64,000 nucleotides of DNA from NCBI GenBank assembly GCA_949130495.1, contig OX422208.1, positions 395,458,561 through 395,522,560 on the forward strand, written 5' to 3'. The stretch's first letter is position 1, and each line of letters opens with the position of its first letter. Shown piece by piece: positions 32,767-45,596 of this stretch. The translations under genes and the position numbers were made by a program. Source of the DNA: Sambucus nigra. Taxonomy: Eukaryota; Streptophyta; Magnoliopsida; Dipsacales; Adoxaceae. Below the pieces are notes generated by a model that was not told the DNA's origin, made no database searches, and saw nothing but the letters and a program-made list of their open reading frames with translations.

Positions 32767-35700
32767 TGTTATAATGCCCCAACCCAAGTTTAGGGGTTAC
32801 CCGTGGGTCAACCCAGATTGATCTAGCCACTTTAGGCATGAAGTGATGTGAAACAACCTAATAAGGTTTCGCATGATGCCATTATCATACTTAAATATAT
32901 TCAAAACGAAATTGATTAAAATGACAAAATAACTACGCAATTCCGCTTTCAATATATCTAAGTATGATAATGACAAGTGTGGACCCATTAGGAAACATTT
33001 TGGGTATCAAGTGATCAGGGCTACTTGGGTAAAAATAAAGAATTATTTACCAGTAAAATGCTCATTAACGATGGAGTATTAGCTAGTGTGTCGTAAAAAA
33101 GGGAATGGGTTGAGCTAGTGCCCAATAAAGTTTCCCATCATATATACGATGTAGATACGAATGGTAAAAATGACGAACGCAATACTATAAACCGTATAAT
33201 TCTAACCCAATTTTACGTGCAATCACTCTAAATTATATGCATTAGTCATGTTTTTCTTCAGAACACAATCTTTAATCTAGATAAGTATTATTAAGCCTTG
33301 TCTTCTACAAATCTCTTTTTTTTATTCCAAAAATAGTCCTCTAACCCATTAACTCACATGGTTAATTGGGAAAAATCCTGTTCCAAGACTATCTTTAAAT
33401 CAACCACTTTCCTTTTAAAAATACCAACTCAAACTTTAAGTTCACATACGCCTAACGTTTCTTAAAAATATAATCTCAACACACACACTCACACACATAG
33501 TGTTTGAAAAGAACTTTAATACAAAACATTGTTAAGTTTGGTGTTATGCCCCGCCATGGGGTTACTCACAGATCCAATTATTATCTTTTCATATCAATTT
33601 GCCTACACACACATCTATGTGAAACCTGGGATTATGCCCCATCATGAAGTCATTCAAAACACCAGTTATCATCATTTTCATTCCTTTAATTTATAGTAAC
33701 TAAACTTATCATTTTATTTCATATTCTAGAGATCATCAATTCCCAACATTTTCAGAACTATTCATGACTCGGGACTAAGTTATTTAAACTTAGAATACCA
33801 ACTCTGTAATCATTGATTAATCAATTATCCTTTTTCCTTGAGTTTAACAAATCCCATCTATCTTCACTATACCGTCTTCCATAAATGTTGTGGCCATTGC
33901 TTTACTAGCCAATGGCTTTGGTTTAAGTCGAAGTCTTAACTTAGGGCTCTGGGACCTTCTTAAATTTATTCCTAATGACTCCTTTTGTGAAAATCTTGCA
34001 CTATTATTAAGTTCATTCTTTTTCGGACCCGGCTCTATTTTTAGCAAAATGCTCGGCTTACCACCGTATTTATTACTTGTATAAATACCATTTGTGTTAA
34101 TTTATACTTCAACATTATATACCCATCCCACAGACCAAACCACGCAAAATAATTTATTCTCAATTTACACTTGTATTCTCATTCAAACACGCCTCTTGTA
34201 CCTTTGGACCTCTTTAGAGATAAATTCATTCAACATAACATTCAAGGTCTATTTTGTAATTTCACAAGTGTCGGGGTTTCTTTGTAACCTTTTTACAAAG
34301 TTAAAGTCTGATAATATTTACATATTACAGGTAAATTCCCAAAAAATTCAAGTTTATGGACACTTTTATAATATTCCAAAATCCAGGGTTATTTCAAATT
34401 ATTTAAAAGTCTAGGGCTAATTTGCAATCATACAAATATCGGGGACTATTTTGTGATTACCCAAAAGCCTATGGGAAACTTTGTAGATATTCAAAGTTCG
34501 CTGCTTATTTTTTAATATTCCCTAAAAATATATTTTAGGATCACAATAGCCCTTTTTAATAAGTCTAGGGTCCAAACTATAATTTCATGAAAGTTTGGAA
34601 TCAAAAATAATTATTACAAAGTTTATGGGGGTAAAAATATAATTTATATCAACACAATTTGGCCCCGAATAATAATTTTTCAAAAGTCTAGGGTTAAATA
34701 ATTTTTTTAGAATATTATTTAAAATTCAAAAACTTCAAACATTTTAATTATTGACTTTTTTTAATATTGAACTAATCAAAGCACAAACAACCAATACCCA
34801 CAATATATGTTTACAACCCATACATATATTATTTTCCACGTGTAATATTTGCTTTAAAAAATTTTAATATCCATAATACATTCATACACATATAAGCCCA
34901 CATAAATGCACTATTAACGTATAGTCAAATATAAAAATGAATCAATACTCGTACCCATATGGAAACCAAAACATGTCCAAAATTGTTGGTGTGGAAGGGA
35001 GCCTCCACTTCCAAAGATGGACTCAATGGGAAACCATGTATTCCTTGATTGAAAGTACTAATCCCTTAGTACTTTCTCTTCAAACTCTTCCTAAAAATGC
35101 CTCCATAATACCACCAAGATCATTTGTTTAGGTTTATAATCCTTTCAAATTTCTATACCATCAGCAAGGAAAACATAGAAGAAAACTTATCTTTTTTCCT
35201 CCCAAACTCATTTCGACTGGATTCTCTTTGTGAGGGTCTACCTTTTTTTTAATAAGAGGAGCACATGGGGTCTGGGACACATTTTGAAATTTATGTGGTT
35301 TGATTCCATTTCAAATTAATTTTGTGAGCTTGCCAAATCCAAGCCACCATAATGGCACTAGACGGCCCACTATAGCGGCCTCAACCCTCCACAGTGGTCA
35401 AGTAAACCACTTTAGTGGTTTCCCTCCAGCTCCTATAAAAAGTTGCCATAGTGGTCTGGCCAAACCTCCCTAGAAATTTGAGCCACTGCCATAGCAATCT
35501 TATGTGGCCTCCTTCCCGACTTAATTGCTTTATTTTCTTTTAACAGAGAATTGATTAATGGCCTGACTAGCTAACTTCCTCATGATACCCTTAATCAATT
35601 GGACAATTAGGTGAGGGTACATGTATCCTGAAGGCTTCCACATTACTATAACAATTCTAATTCTCAAATGCCCTTATTTAACTTAAATTCTCTATCACCA

Positions 35701-36015
35701 CCTAATTATTTCCTCACACAATTAAAATATCGTCTTTAGTATTACTCATAATAATTATCTCATATTATTGATACTATACCTTAATAACAATCTCTAAAAT
35801 TTCAACATAACTACATTAGTTACTTTAATCAGATCAAGATAACTCCAGTTTAAATCATACCAAATACACATTTATCGCAAGAATTGCTCCAAGTTAACTA
35901 AGAACTTGTCACTCTAATCCACCAAAATTCATCATTGCACGATCGCTCATAAAATGCATATGACTTATCCTAACATTTAATGTTTATAAAATCAATGAAA
36001 TTTCAGGTTATTACA
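32767..36015 (-). repeat. Long (3.2-kb) minus-strand Gypsy LTR
   Basis: Starts TGTTATAATGCCCC and ends GTTATTACA on the plus strand, so on the minus strand it opens TGTAATAACC. Internally there are repeated ATGCCCC phrases (33546, 33636). From 34230 to 34700 come many AGTCTAGGG-type lines, which I associate with Tekay-type LTRs. A cluster of CCACTATAGTGG-like words lies at 35355-35515. No partner LTR is present, so this is a solo or truncated copy. Confidence 0.65.
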
Positions 36016-36130
36016 GGCTTCAGCCCATTTAGTGAAATAATATTATAGACACCCCATCTTGTTACCCCCTAAGTACCTCTTTGGATACCTAACACTCATC
36101 CCATTATAAGACCCTAGATCCTAATTTAAA

Positions 36131-36978
36131 CCCTGATCCAGAGGCCATCGGGTACTCCTAAGCCTCATTTAACCTCGGTCAACTTCTTAACCTGAGTGAA
36201 GCTCATTGAAACCTCATAGGGCTCTATGTCACCTTTTGACCGGTCCATACCATGAGCAAATCGGTCTCACGGTTCGCATGTACTCACCTTTTTACACCAA
36301 CCCTGGTCTAGAGGCCATCAGCATTTCTAGGCCCCATTTTACCTCGACCAACTCTCCAAATCGATCGAATCTCATTGAAACCTTATATGGCTCTGAATCC
36401 CCTTTCCAATGGTCCATACCGTGCGTGAATCGGCCTCACAGTTTGGGCGTACTCACCTTTTTACGCTGAACCCCCGTCTAAAGGCCATCGGGTATTCCCA
36501 AACCCGTTTGACCTCGTCTGAACCTCCAACCTGAGCGAAGCTAATTCGACTCACATAGGGATCATAATATATTTTTCAACGGTCCATACCGTGCGCGAAT
36601 TGGCCTCACGATTCGCGCTTACTCACCTTTCTACTTCGAACCCTAATAAAGAGGCCACTGGGCGCTCCCAAACCCCATTTGACCTTGATCAACCCACCAA
36701 CTCGAAATAAGTTCATTATAACCTCATAGGGCTTTGAATCATCTTTCCAACGGCCTATACTGTGCACGAATTGGCGTCACGGTTAGCGCGTACTTGCCTT
36801 TTCACTCCAAGAACCCCCTCTAAAGGTCATCGGGTGCTTCCGAGCCCCATTTGACTTTGGTCAACTCTCGAACTCGGGAGTGGCTCAATGGATTTTTGTA
36901 TGGCCCTAAATACCCTTTCCAAAGGTCTTGGTCGTGCAATATTCGGACTTATGGTTAGCATTTTATTCCCATTTTTTC
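36131..36978 (+). repeat. Satellite-like tandem array, 170-bp unit, five copies
   Basis: GAGGCCATCGGG-like landmarks stand at 36141, 36311, 36481, 36651 and 36823, so the spacing is 170, 170, 170 and 172 bp. Each unit contains CATTTGACCTCGGTCAAC, CCTCATAGGGCTC, GGTCCATACCGTGCG, TCGGCCTCACGGTTCGCG and TACTCACCTTTTTAC. The units are GC-richer than their surroundings and differ by perhaps 15-20% by eye. The array begins about 115 bp after the long LTR. Confidence 0.92.
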
Positions 36979-37959
36979 AAAAAAATCCGTTTCAAAAAGG
37001 CATGGTGTACTTTCCTTTGTCAGCAAGGCAGGGCTATGATGATAGGCAGGCCAGAGTCCATGTCGATTGGCTCCCTCATGAAACATTATTTTTTTACTAC
37101 TTAAGGAGGCCATGACCTCATTCCCCGGGGTCCCTTTCTGAGGTCAGAACATTCCTCTCGAAATCAGTGCGCCGAAATTCTATTTTTGCAAACATTCTCT
37201 CCATTTCCTTGCATCACTCTCATCCATTTTCCCACCCCACTTTCCATCCTTACCTCACCACCACCCAACCATACTAAAATCAGCCTCCGACTATTGCAAA
37301 ATCAGAATTAAAGTTCTCTAGAAGGTCTACCCTTATTCATTTACAACTCACTCAATTAGTAGTTGTTTACTTTTCTTTCCATTTTTTATATATTTTTATT
37401 TTATTTCTTCACCTCAAAACTAATCTCAATTTTTATTATTTAGTACACATAAATCTTATTTTCATTAAATCTAAAAAGTCAAAAAGAGGGTTTTCTTATT
37501 AACCCTAAATTAGAATTTTCCATCTTTCACACTTTTTACACTTGCACTCATTTCCAAAAAAAAATAACCTAAAGGAAGTTCTAACTTAGGATTTCTAGAT
37601 TAAACCCCACCCTTGCATGCTATCGAACTACATGAACTTTGATGTCCTTTGGACTCATAGGCGTCCCGAGCCAATCTTTGGATTTGAGTCCTATTTTCTC
37701 ATTTTTTTCATTTTATGTTTTCTTGTGTTTATTAGTATTGCAAGACTGCATACTCCTACATATTCGTGTTCCCCTCAATATACACACTCACTTCTCCATA
37801 GTAATTTTTGATTTGATGGACACTCACATTACTTTTCATGTTATTTCTTTTGTATAGTCCTTAGGATGATTCCACTTCGACTTTCCCATAGCGTAAATTG
37901 GATGATTCTTTTCTCTATTATTATTCATATCGCACGCATGTACTCACGTATCACATTTT
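36979..37959. other. Pyrimidine-rich DNA without a recognised gene
   Basis: Long C/T-rich stretches, for example 37195-37270, with no coding motif. It may be LTR or leader DNA of the element whose leader motif follows. Confidence 0.4.
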
Positions 37960-38400
37960 AGATGAAAGGAAAATATTATCATAGCCCATAAGAGACTGAA
38001 AGTGTGGGATGTGTTCCCAACACCTTCCCATTATGTAACTTAGTTCCCGAAGCATTGATTTATTTGCTTTCGTACACATCTGTATGTCTTTTGATGAAGT
38101 TCTCTCGGGACGACTATATTTCTTTTGCCTGTTTTGAGAAAAATAGGTTGGTACCTCCATGTCCTCATATTTCTCCCCTTCTAACAATAACCAGTTTATA
38201 TCTGAGTCGGCCTGAGAAGATCAGCGCAAGTGGAGAGAATAGGACTCCCTTTTATCCTCAAATCCCTACACATGCAGTGGAGAGGGATTTCTTCAATTTT
38301 CCCTCCTCTCCAATTTCAGGGTTGGCCTGCCCTGGAGGAATTCGACCCTGATGGCGACAGTAGCAACTTCGTTGGTGACAATTTTTATAGGACTACACGC
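37960..38400 (+). other. Leader-like motif recalled from large plant LTR elements
   Basis: The phrases GTGTTCCCAACACCTTCCC, TTCTCTCGGGACGAC, GCAGTGGAGAGGGATTTC and GACCCTGATGGCGACAGTAG occur in this order. I recall this order from the leader region of large Tat-like or non-coding LTR elements, where a 'GCGACTCCGCTGGGGAC'-type phrase closes the block. No primer binding site was found beside it. Memory only; not verified. Confidence 0.35.
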
Positions 38401-38779
38401 TATTTCATATAGATGTTATTTATTTTGCTCTCTTCCTTTTCTACATGTGTACATATGCTTCCACTTGTATGTTCTTCTTACCCTCGTACTTACATCTTGT
38501 ATATCTGCCTCATTTTTATCATGATGTTTATCTTTACCATGATTTACTTTCATCACATGTTTATATCATCTTCTTATCACATATTTTGCCTTTCATTCAC
38601 TTGTATATATTCACCATATTTCACCGTTTACTTACTTATATATAGTCACCGTGTTTCACTCCACACACTCTCACTCGTATATAGTTTCACTCTTACTCAC
38701 ATGTTTCACACACCACTTGTAGATATCAATGTTTAGTCACACTAGCACACACTATCACATTCTTCTCACTTGTATACGT

Positions 38780-39480
38780 CTTCACGCTTGATGATGTCAA
38801 CTATCATCTGAAGGGATTCAATTTGGTTTCTAAGTTTGCACAACAATGGTGGAGATGAGATCATAAAGTAAAATAATAGAAGAGATGAGAAATAAAAAAG
38901 AGAGACAAAGATTTAAGTTGTTCCATCTTGGCCTACATCTACTCTTCAAAGTGTGAAGTAATTCCACTATGTAAGGTGGTGAAATACATTAAGGGTGATT
39001 ACAAGCTCTCTCTACTTTCTCTCTCTCTATACATAGTATAACAATAGGGTTTTTAGATTTCGATCCCTTTAGAAGGAGACAATGAACTCCTTTTATAGCC
39101 TCAAGGGTGCGTAATATCACCCCCAAGAATGCAGTTTGTGTGTAATGAGATCCAACAGTCAAAATAAGTATGACACATGTCAAGAAAGATATGAAAGTTA
39201 TGATACTGAAATATTCTCCCCACGTGCATGTTGATTTGTTATAACAATATTGATTGGATGTACTAACAATACCCTTATCATGTTTTCACGTGTGCACTAT
39301 ATCTGAAGCTATTAGTCTCAGTTGGCAGAGACTGGAAGAACTCTAATTCTTAAGTATGGGGTCGAAATGAGGATGGCTCCATGTTTAGTTTGTACGATTG
39401 ATGAGAATGTCTCACTTCTTCAGCGTCTTTCTTTCATCACTTCTGACTTCTTCGGCGTCTTTCTTTAGAGCTCCAAACCT
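38780..39480 (-). repeat. Probable solo Copia-type LTR, minus strand
   Basis: The minus strand has a strong TATA box (GGCTATAAAAGGAGTTC, complement near 39083-39099). Downstream of it lies a purine-rich GAGAGAGAAAG stretch and a GTAGATGTAGGCCAAGATGG segment, which is like the R/U5 part of Copia LTRs (compare the Tork LTR at 41851). Ends and target duplication were not resolved. A short direct repeat (CTTCTTC-GCGTCTTTCTTT) lies at about 39416 and 39447. Confidence 0.35.
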
Positions 39481-41850
39481 TCCTCTCTCTATCCCCCCCT
39501 CTCTCAAAGTTGTGTCGTGATTGAGGCAAAAGTATAACTCGTGTGAGTCGTGTTATTCGTATCAAGTCATGTTATCATGTTTTATTCGTTATGTCTTGGT
39601 ATGTTTAGTTGTATATGAAATCAGTAACCATTACACGTGCCTACGATACTAACTATGTTCGTGTTACAAATTTTTACATCTGTTTAATTTTTTTAAGTTA
39701 ATCAAATATCCTTTTTAATCAAAAGTAAATACAAACATGACCTCAATACAACTTCCTATAATAGTTTTGAGATCTAGCAAACTAAAAGATAAACTACAAT
39801 ATGTAAAATTATAAATAAAAAATGAGGGGAAATGAAATGCTAAAACTCATAGCTACTCTCTACTCTTGATCTACCAAATACTAAAACAATTAAATTGATG
39901 AATAAAATTTGTGATAACTAAGATGAATAAAAATCATGATTCTCTAACAAACAAATAGAATAACTTTTCAATGAGAAAAAATGTATTTCTAGTCACAAAA
40001 GATAAACCAAAAGTAAAAATTCTACAAATAATTCAATATCAAATGACATGCACACCTAATCATGCAATCAAAAAGGTCATGCTACCCAAAAATCTTGATG
40101 TTCAATTAAAGGAAATGAATAGTTTGTATATAAAGTTTATCGAAACCTTCGATTGTTTTTTCCTTCTAAAGTGTTGAATCTACATTACTCTCTTGCAATC
40201 TTCTTCTTTATATGAAGAGATGATTATTAATATCATAAAAACTAAAACTAAATAAAACAACCTTCCAAAAACACAAATAACTATAAATGGGCATCCAACC
40301 CCAAATTACACAATTACACATAAGCTTTATTTTTTCTCACAAAACAATTTCAATATCCCCCTTTACATTCCAACAACAGACAACATATCCAATTCATTAG
40401 TTAGAGATTCGATATTTATATGATAAATTTATGGAAAAGTATATATAATCTTTTGAGTTAATTACACCTACCCCTCCCCTTTAACTTCACCACCGGAACT
40501 TTCATTTTCAAGACTTAACCCTTTGAACTTTTAAAACGGTTTCAAGTAAACCCCCTAATGCTAACACCGCTAACTCTTTAGACATAATAGAAGTAATGTG
40601 CTATGCACATCAGGAAAAATAAGGTTATTTTTATCCATTCCTACTTAGAGAGGAGTTTTTGTAATAACTAGCTAAACCTATTTATCTTTCCTCCTCTCTC
40701 TCTCTCACTCTCATATTGAACCTAAACCCAATAGTCATGGAAGCAACCATGGTTTCCCCCTCTCTCTATTTTTCATCTTACTCCCTCTCTCATCCACACA
40801 CATGAACACAGACACATACACACTAACACAGACACGCACGCATGGATGTCATAATTATCTTGTCTCTCTCTCACACACACTAGCACATATAAACGAACAC
40901 ACATGTACATGAAATCTTCATCTTGATCTACGTCAAGGGTGGATCTAGGATTCCTCAAAAATTTGGGTCAATATCCATGAAAGAGGTAGGATGTTTTGTT
41001 AGCATGGGAAGGAGTTCCAACCAATGTCATGGATTTGGGAGCGGGAGCCCCCGCGGTGAATTTTTTAGTTTTCAGTGATACTTTTAACCCTGATGAATTT
41101 TGGGGTTAATGCCAGCAACATTTTTCACTTACAGGGATATTCGATAGCAAGGAGTCTTGAGAAAAATCAATTAACACCCACTTCAACTCAAATCAATACA
41201 ACCTTTCCCAAATTTGTAATCCAATGAGTGATTATGAAATAATCATATGGAAAATCTAAAAAAACTAGTTTAATATTTTTTTCTTAAAAATGATTTTAAC
41301 TATATTTTTTTTACTAAAGACCTACTTAAATTTTAAATCCAACTATCCAATGCAATAGGAGTAAAACCCTTAATTACAATAAAGCAACAAAAAACTGAAG
41401 TAAATTAATTAAATATGTAGATTACAATATTTTAAACATATATGGTCAATAAATAGTCCCCTAGAACAAAAGGGTGTTTTGACTTAACACATTGTAATAA
41501 TGTTGGAAGGAGGGCATTTTCGTCGTAAATATAACAGGAGATAAAGTCAAACTTCAGTTTATGTAGATTTTTTAACGGAGGGTTGAAGTCATCGAGATCT
41601 AGTTATTGGGTCTAATTTATTTAACTTTGAGGGGGTTAAGTCAAAATATGGCCTTATTTGAGGGGGTTAAGTAAAAAAAAACTATAATTATTTGCTAATG
41701 TTTTATGTAATGTTAAAAAAGGGGCTAAAGAATAATGCAATTATAACAATACAATGTAGAACATTAATATATGGAATCGGAGGGGAAATAGACTCTCGGC
41801 ATGATAAGAAGGAAAAAAAATTAATAATATTATGATAAATATGACGAAAT
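39481..41850. other. AT-rich DNA without a recognised gene
   Basis: Holds a CA-rich microsatellite-like stretch (about 40790-40910). CCCCCTC-type phrases face each other near 40460-40560 and 41570-41690 and may be worn inverted ends of a DNA element. Nothing coding was seen. Confidence 0.5.
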
Positions 41851-42361
41851 TGTTGTGTGAAAGCTTGTCAATAAATAATATTGATGGGAATAATGACCCC
41901 AAATAATAATACGACACACGGACAAGCATTTATGGAGCAGAAAAATACACACACAAAGACATAATATTTACGTGGTTCGCCACATTGGCTATGTCCACGG
42001 GAGGTTCAAGATTAATTGACTATTTGAAATGGGTTACAAAAAGAGGGATCTCATAAATACACTCACAAATGAAAAATAAAAAGTATTTTATACTAAGAAA
42101 TTGTACACTCCAAATGGCTTCTCTTTGAAACCCTCCACACCTTGAGTGGGTGATTGATGATTTGCTTCATCCATTTATTTGATATTTATAGGCAAACAAT
42201 TTCACCAACCACTATGTAGACAAATTACCAAAAATGATCTTCAAAGTAGGCTATCTTATGTTAAACCAACAATATCTAAATGAGGCTAGTATGAAACTAA
42301 CAAGAACTTTATGGCTTAGTATAAAACATTAAATGGTAATGGTGAGCCACATAATCCAACA
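41851..42361 (-). repeat. 3' LTR of the Tork-type element
   Basis: 511 bp, plus-strand ends TGTTGTGTGA...ATCCAACA; on the minus strand it opens TGTTGGATTATGTGG. A TATAAATA box on the minus strand lies near 42180-42191. A GAAAT sequence (41846-41850) is the possible target duplication. Confidence 0.9.
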
Positions 42362-42374
42362 ATCTCTACCTTGG
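42362..42374 (-). other. Polypurine tract
   Basis: The minus strand reads CCAAGGTAGAGAT directly before the LTR start, typical of Tork-type elements. Confidence 0.85.
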
Positions 42375-42471
42375 CGAGCCTTGTAAAGTTGCATAAAAAA
42401 ATAGCCTCATCAAAGTGAGCAATCTAAGTTGTCTTTAAAAGCTCTCGGAAGATCCATACACCCGAAGGTGT

Positions 42472-42960
42472 TCATACTCCCAGTATGTTGATCAAGTTCA
42501 AACAATGCTCGAACTTAATTCCAGTTACAACTTTTGTCAGCATATTTGCAGGATTATTTGTGGTTCTAATCTTATGAAGGAGAATAATAACTTCATCCAA
42601 AATCTCTCGAACAAATTGGAAATGAATGTCGATGTGTTTTATTCGTGAATGATGAACCTTGTTCTTTGGTAAGTAGATCAAACTCCGACTATCGCAAAAA
42701 CCTCCACCTTATTATGAATGATTCCTAAGTCCTTAATCAACCCATGAAGCCAAATATCTTCTTTAATATCATTCATTGCTGACATCTACTATGCCTTAGT
42801 AGTAGATAAAGAAATAGTAAACTCTAGTGTCGACCTCCAACTCATCGATCCTTGAGATAGTGTAAACACATAGCCCGTAATGGACCGACGTTTATCTAAA
42901 TTACCAACGTAATAAGAATCGACATAACCAAACAAACGATGTTCAACATGAAAATCTTAA
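42472..42960 (-). pseudogene. RNase H of the Tork-type element
   Basis: The C-terminal part (42681-42472) reads HHSRIKHIDIHFQFVRE and TNNPANMLTKVV, a clear match to the end of Copia RNase H with its HIDI and A-NMLTK motifs. The upstream part is visible in broken frames (a GYVFTLSQGSMSWRS-like stretch near 42800-42870). Stops and shifts prevent a full protein. Confidence 0.85.
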
Positions 42961-43284
42961 TCAAACTTCAAGCCAACATCCACGGTACCAATGATGTACC
43001 ATAAGATTCATTTTACAGTTTGCCAGTGTACTTTACCCACATTATGCATATATCTGCTAACCATACAAATAACTTGAGAAATGTACGGCCTTGTACACAC
43101 CATGCATACATCAAACTTTCCACTGTACTATAATAGGAAACATGGGTCATCTGTGAATGCTCTTCATCTATTTGTGGAGATAGCATAGCACTTTACTTGA
43201 AGTGAGGGGATAATGGAGAAATTATAGATTTGGCTTTAGAATTCATACCAAAACATTGTAATACCTTCTTCAAATATTACCTTT

Positions 43285-44495
43285 TTAATAAAAAAAAACA
43301 ATGCCCCCGAAGTGATCTATGTTGATCTCCATGCAGAGTATTTTCCTTGCCTCGCTTAAATCCTTCATCTCAACTTCATGACTTAACTGAATTTTTAGTT
43401 TGTCGATTTCCACTTTTATCTTATAAGCAATTAATATATCATCAAAATATAAGAGCAAATAAATAAAGGATCCATCACGAAGTTTACAAACATACACACA
43501 ATTATCAAAATGCTTCTTGTGTACTTTTGCCCGATCATGAGAGGATCAAATACTTTTACACACACATCTCCATTACATAATGGAGAATGGAAATAGTTCA
43601 GATTCATGAAAAAAATAAAGAATCCACTCATTGTGGAAACCCTTCCCGTAACTATAATTGTCACGATCACTCCAACTATAAATGTTTGTACCACTACGTT
43701 AGACTTTGTTTCAATCCATATAGCAATTTTCTCATTTTGCAAACCCACATCTCTTTGCCATAAATTTTGTATCCATCTAGTTGAGGCATATAGATTTCCT
43801 CCTCTAAATCACCATATAATAATGCAGTTTTGACATTAAGTTGTGTCAACTCAATATCAAACTACATAACCAAAGCTAGCAAAATACCAGAGGAATAGTA
43901 TTTCATAACTCGAGAAAAAACTTTATTATAATCGTTCCTTTCCTTTTGTGCATAGTCGTTTGCCATCAATCTAGCTTTGAATTTTGTCTTTTTCTGAGAA
44001 ACCTTCCTTCTTGGCGTATACCTAATTGCACCCAATTATTATCTTCTCCTTTAGAAATTGGACCAACTAACAAGTCTGATTCATATAAAGAGATTAAATA
44101 TCTTTGTCCATTGCCTTCTTCCATTTTATGTTTTTTAAACTCCTTTTCGCTTCTCTGTAGTTCAATGGAATGTCTTCGCCAACTATGAATAATGCATATA
44201 TCACCATATCATTAAGCCTTGCGAGTTTTTTTATCGGTCTCCTTATACTGACTGCAATAGGCTCTAGGTACTGGGAATAATTTGGGTAAATATCCTCCAC
44301 ATAATTTGATCTTGTCTCCTGGTCTTCCTTGTCTTCTGAATGTCTAAAAAATTTATGTAGAACAACTAGGGTTTCAAAATCCACCTGCTGTGAATCTTCT
44401 TTTGTATGGTTCTCTTTGGAAAAACTTTTCAATAATGAAGATTCATCGAATGTAACATCCTTGCTATTTATGATTTTCTTTATCTCGGGGAACAA
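43285..44495 (-). pseudogene. Reverse transcriptase and linker of the Tork-type element
   Basis: The linker with its acidic stretch (44495-44094) ends PLNYREAKRSLKNIKWKKAM, the conserved entry into Copia reverse transcriptase. Fragments continue to the active site near 43430-43480, where the family's YVDD reads YFDD in LLLYFDDILIA; both aspartates remain. After this comes a VEMKDLSEARKILCMEI segment. Frame changes separate the pieces. Confidence 0.87.
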
Positions 44496-44498
44496 AAA

Positions 44499-45310
44499 TC
44501 AGTATCCATTCACACTATTACTATATCCTAAGAATATGAATTTCTTGGCTCTAGAGTCTAGTTTTCCCTCCTTAACATGAAAATATGCAGGGGAGCCAAA
44601 AATTCGCAAAGAATCATAATCTATAACAGGTTTTCCAAGCCATACCTCCATGGGAGTCTTCCCCTCATCACAACTACGGAAAACTTGTTGATGAGATAGC
44701 ATACATATGTAATAACCTTAGAACAAAATGTTTTTCCCGATCCATCACTGGACAACATACAATGCATATTTTCCAGTAAGGAATGATTTATGCGTTTAAC
44801 CACCTCATTTTATTGCGGCGTGTCTCTCATAGTGAAGTGCCTCATAATTCCTTCGTCCTGGCATACTTGCAAAAATTGGTCTGCCTTGTATTCACTACCA
44901 TTATCTAACATGAGTCTTCTAATGTTTCTATTAGTCTAGGTATCTATCATCTTCTTCTACTTCTAAAATTTTTTAGGACTTCATCCTTATTTCGCATGAT
45001 GTACACCTGAACTCATTTACAGAATTCATCAACCTCCCAAAGATGAAAATTTATAAGTTCCCTAAACATCAGTGTGAACATAGTCCAGTGTTCCCTTTGC
45101 ATGATGTACTGCTATGTCGAACATTATTCTTATCCCATAATGCAATGTTCACAAAATTTAAGCTTGTAGGTCTTGGCATCTTTCAATAGACCTGGTTTCA
45201 CTAGTCCCTTCAAAGCCTTTTATCAGGCATGTCCCAAACATATAGTAGAAAGAACCAAGTGAGATAAAAAAAATCTTCAGGTCCAATACATACTAAACAT
45301 CTTCAAGCAC
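44499..45310 (-). pseudogene. Integrase of the Tork-type element
   Basis: Minus-strand reading: the zinc region ends KFCEHCIMG (about 45160-45190). The first catalytic D lies in LDYVHTDV, followed by a stop where W is expected. The second D lies in RLMLDNGSEY. The region of the catalytic E reads VVKRINHSLLE, where relatives have a G-V-A-E-R type motif, so the glutamate is replaced by K. The C-terminal part (44702-44499) is well kept: FGSPAYFHVKEGKLD and KKFIFLGYSNSVNGY. Confidence 0.88.
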
Positions 45311-45407
45311 TCTAACTATACTGCTATGCAACTTCAAATGGATCTTTCGTATCCATTTTATTTGATAGTCATGATAATAGATCAACTATCCAACTCCTCA
45401 AAATAGA

Positions 45408-45596
45408 TCAACCATCCAACATCTTAAATCTTGACAACCACTTCCTATTGGGTAACATATGATAGGAACAACCCGAATCCAAGATCCATTCTTGAGATCT
45501 GGATTTGAAAGGTTGGATAGTCAAAGAAAACACATAATTTTCATCATCATTGCTCGCAACATTTATAGTAGAGATCTTCGTGTCCTTATTTTTCAA
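45408..45596 (-). pseudogene. Aspartic protease of the Tork-type element
   Basis: 63 codons with SQEWILDSGCSYHM; the catalytic DSG is intact. It is followed by NRKWLSRFKMLDG, the usual continuation. It would cut the polyprotein. The downstream frame is lost. Confidence 0.85.

Noticed and set aside
36206..36469. 87-codon frame across the 170-bp array
   Set aside because: The 170-bp unit is not a multiple of three, so the frame cannot persist through the repeats; it is a chance opening.
38413..38736. 107-codon hydrophobic frame as a membrane protein
   Set aside because: The stretch is a T/C-rich repeat of ACTTGTATAT-like words that gives hydrophobic residues in any frame; no start context and no family match.
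40440..41700. Facing CCCCCTC/ACTTAACCCC phrases as a possible 1.26-kb MULE
   Set aside because: The arms share style but little base-by-base identity and no target duplication; kept only as a remark in the intergenic entry.
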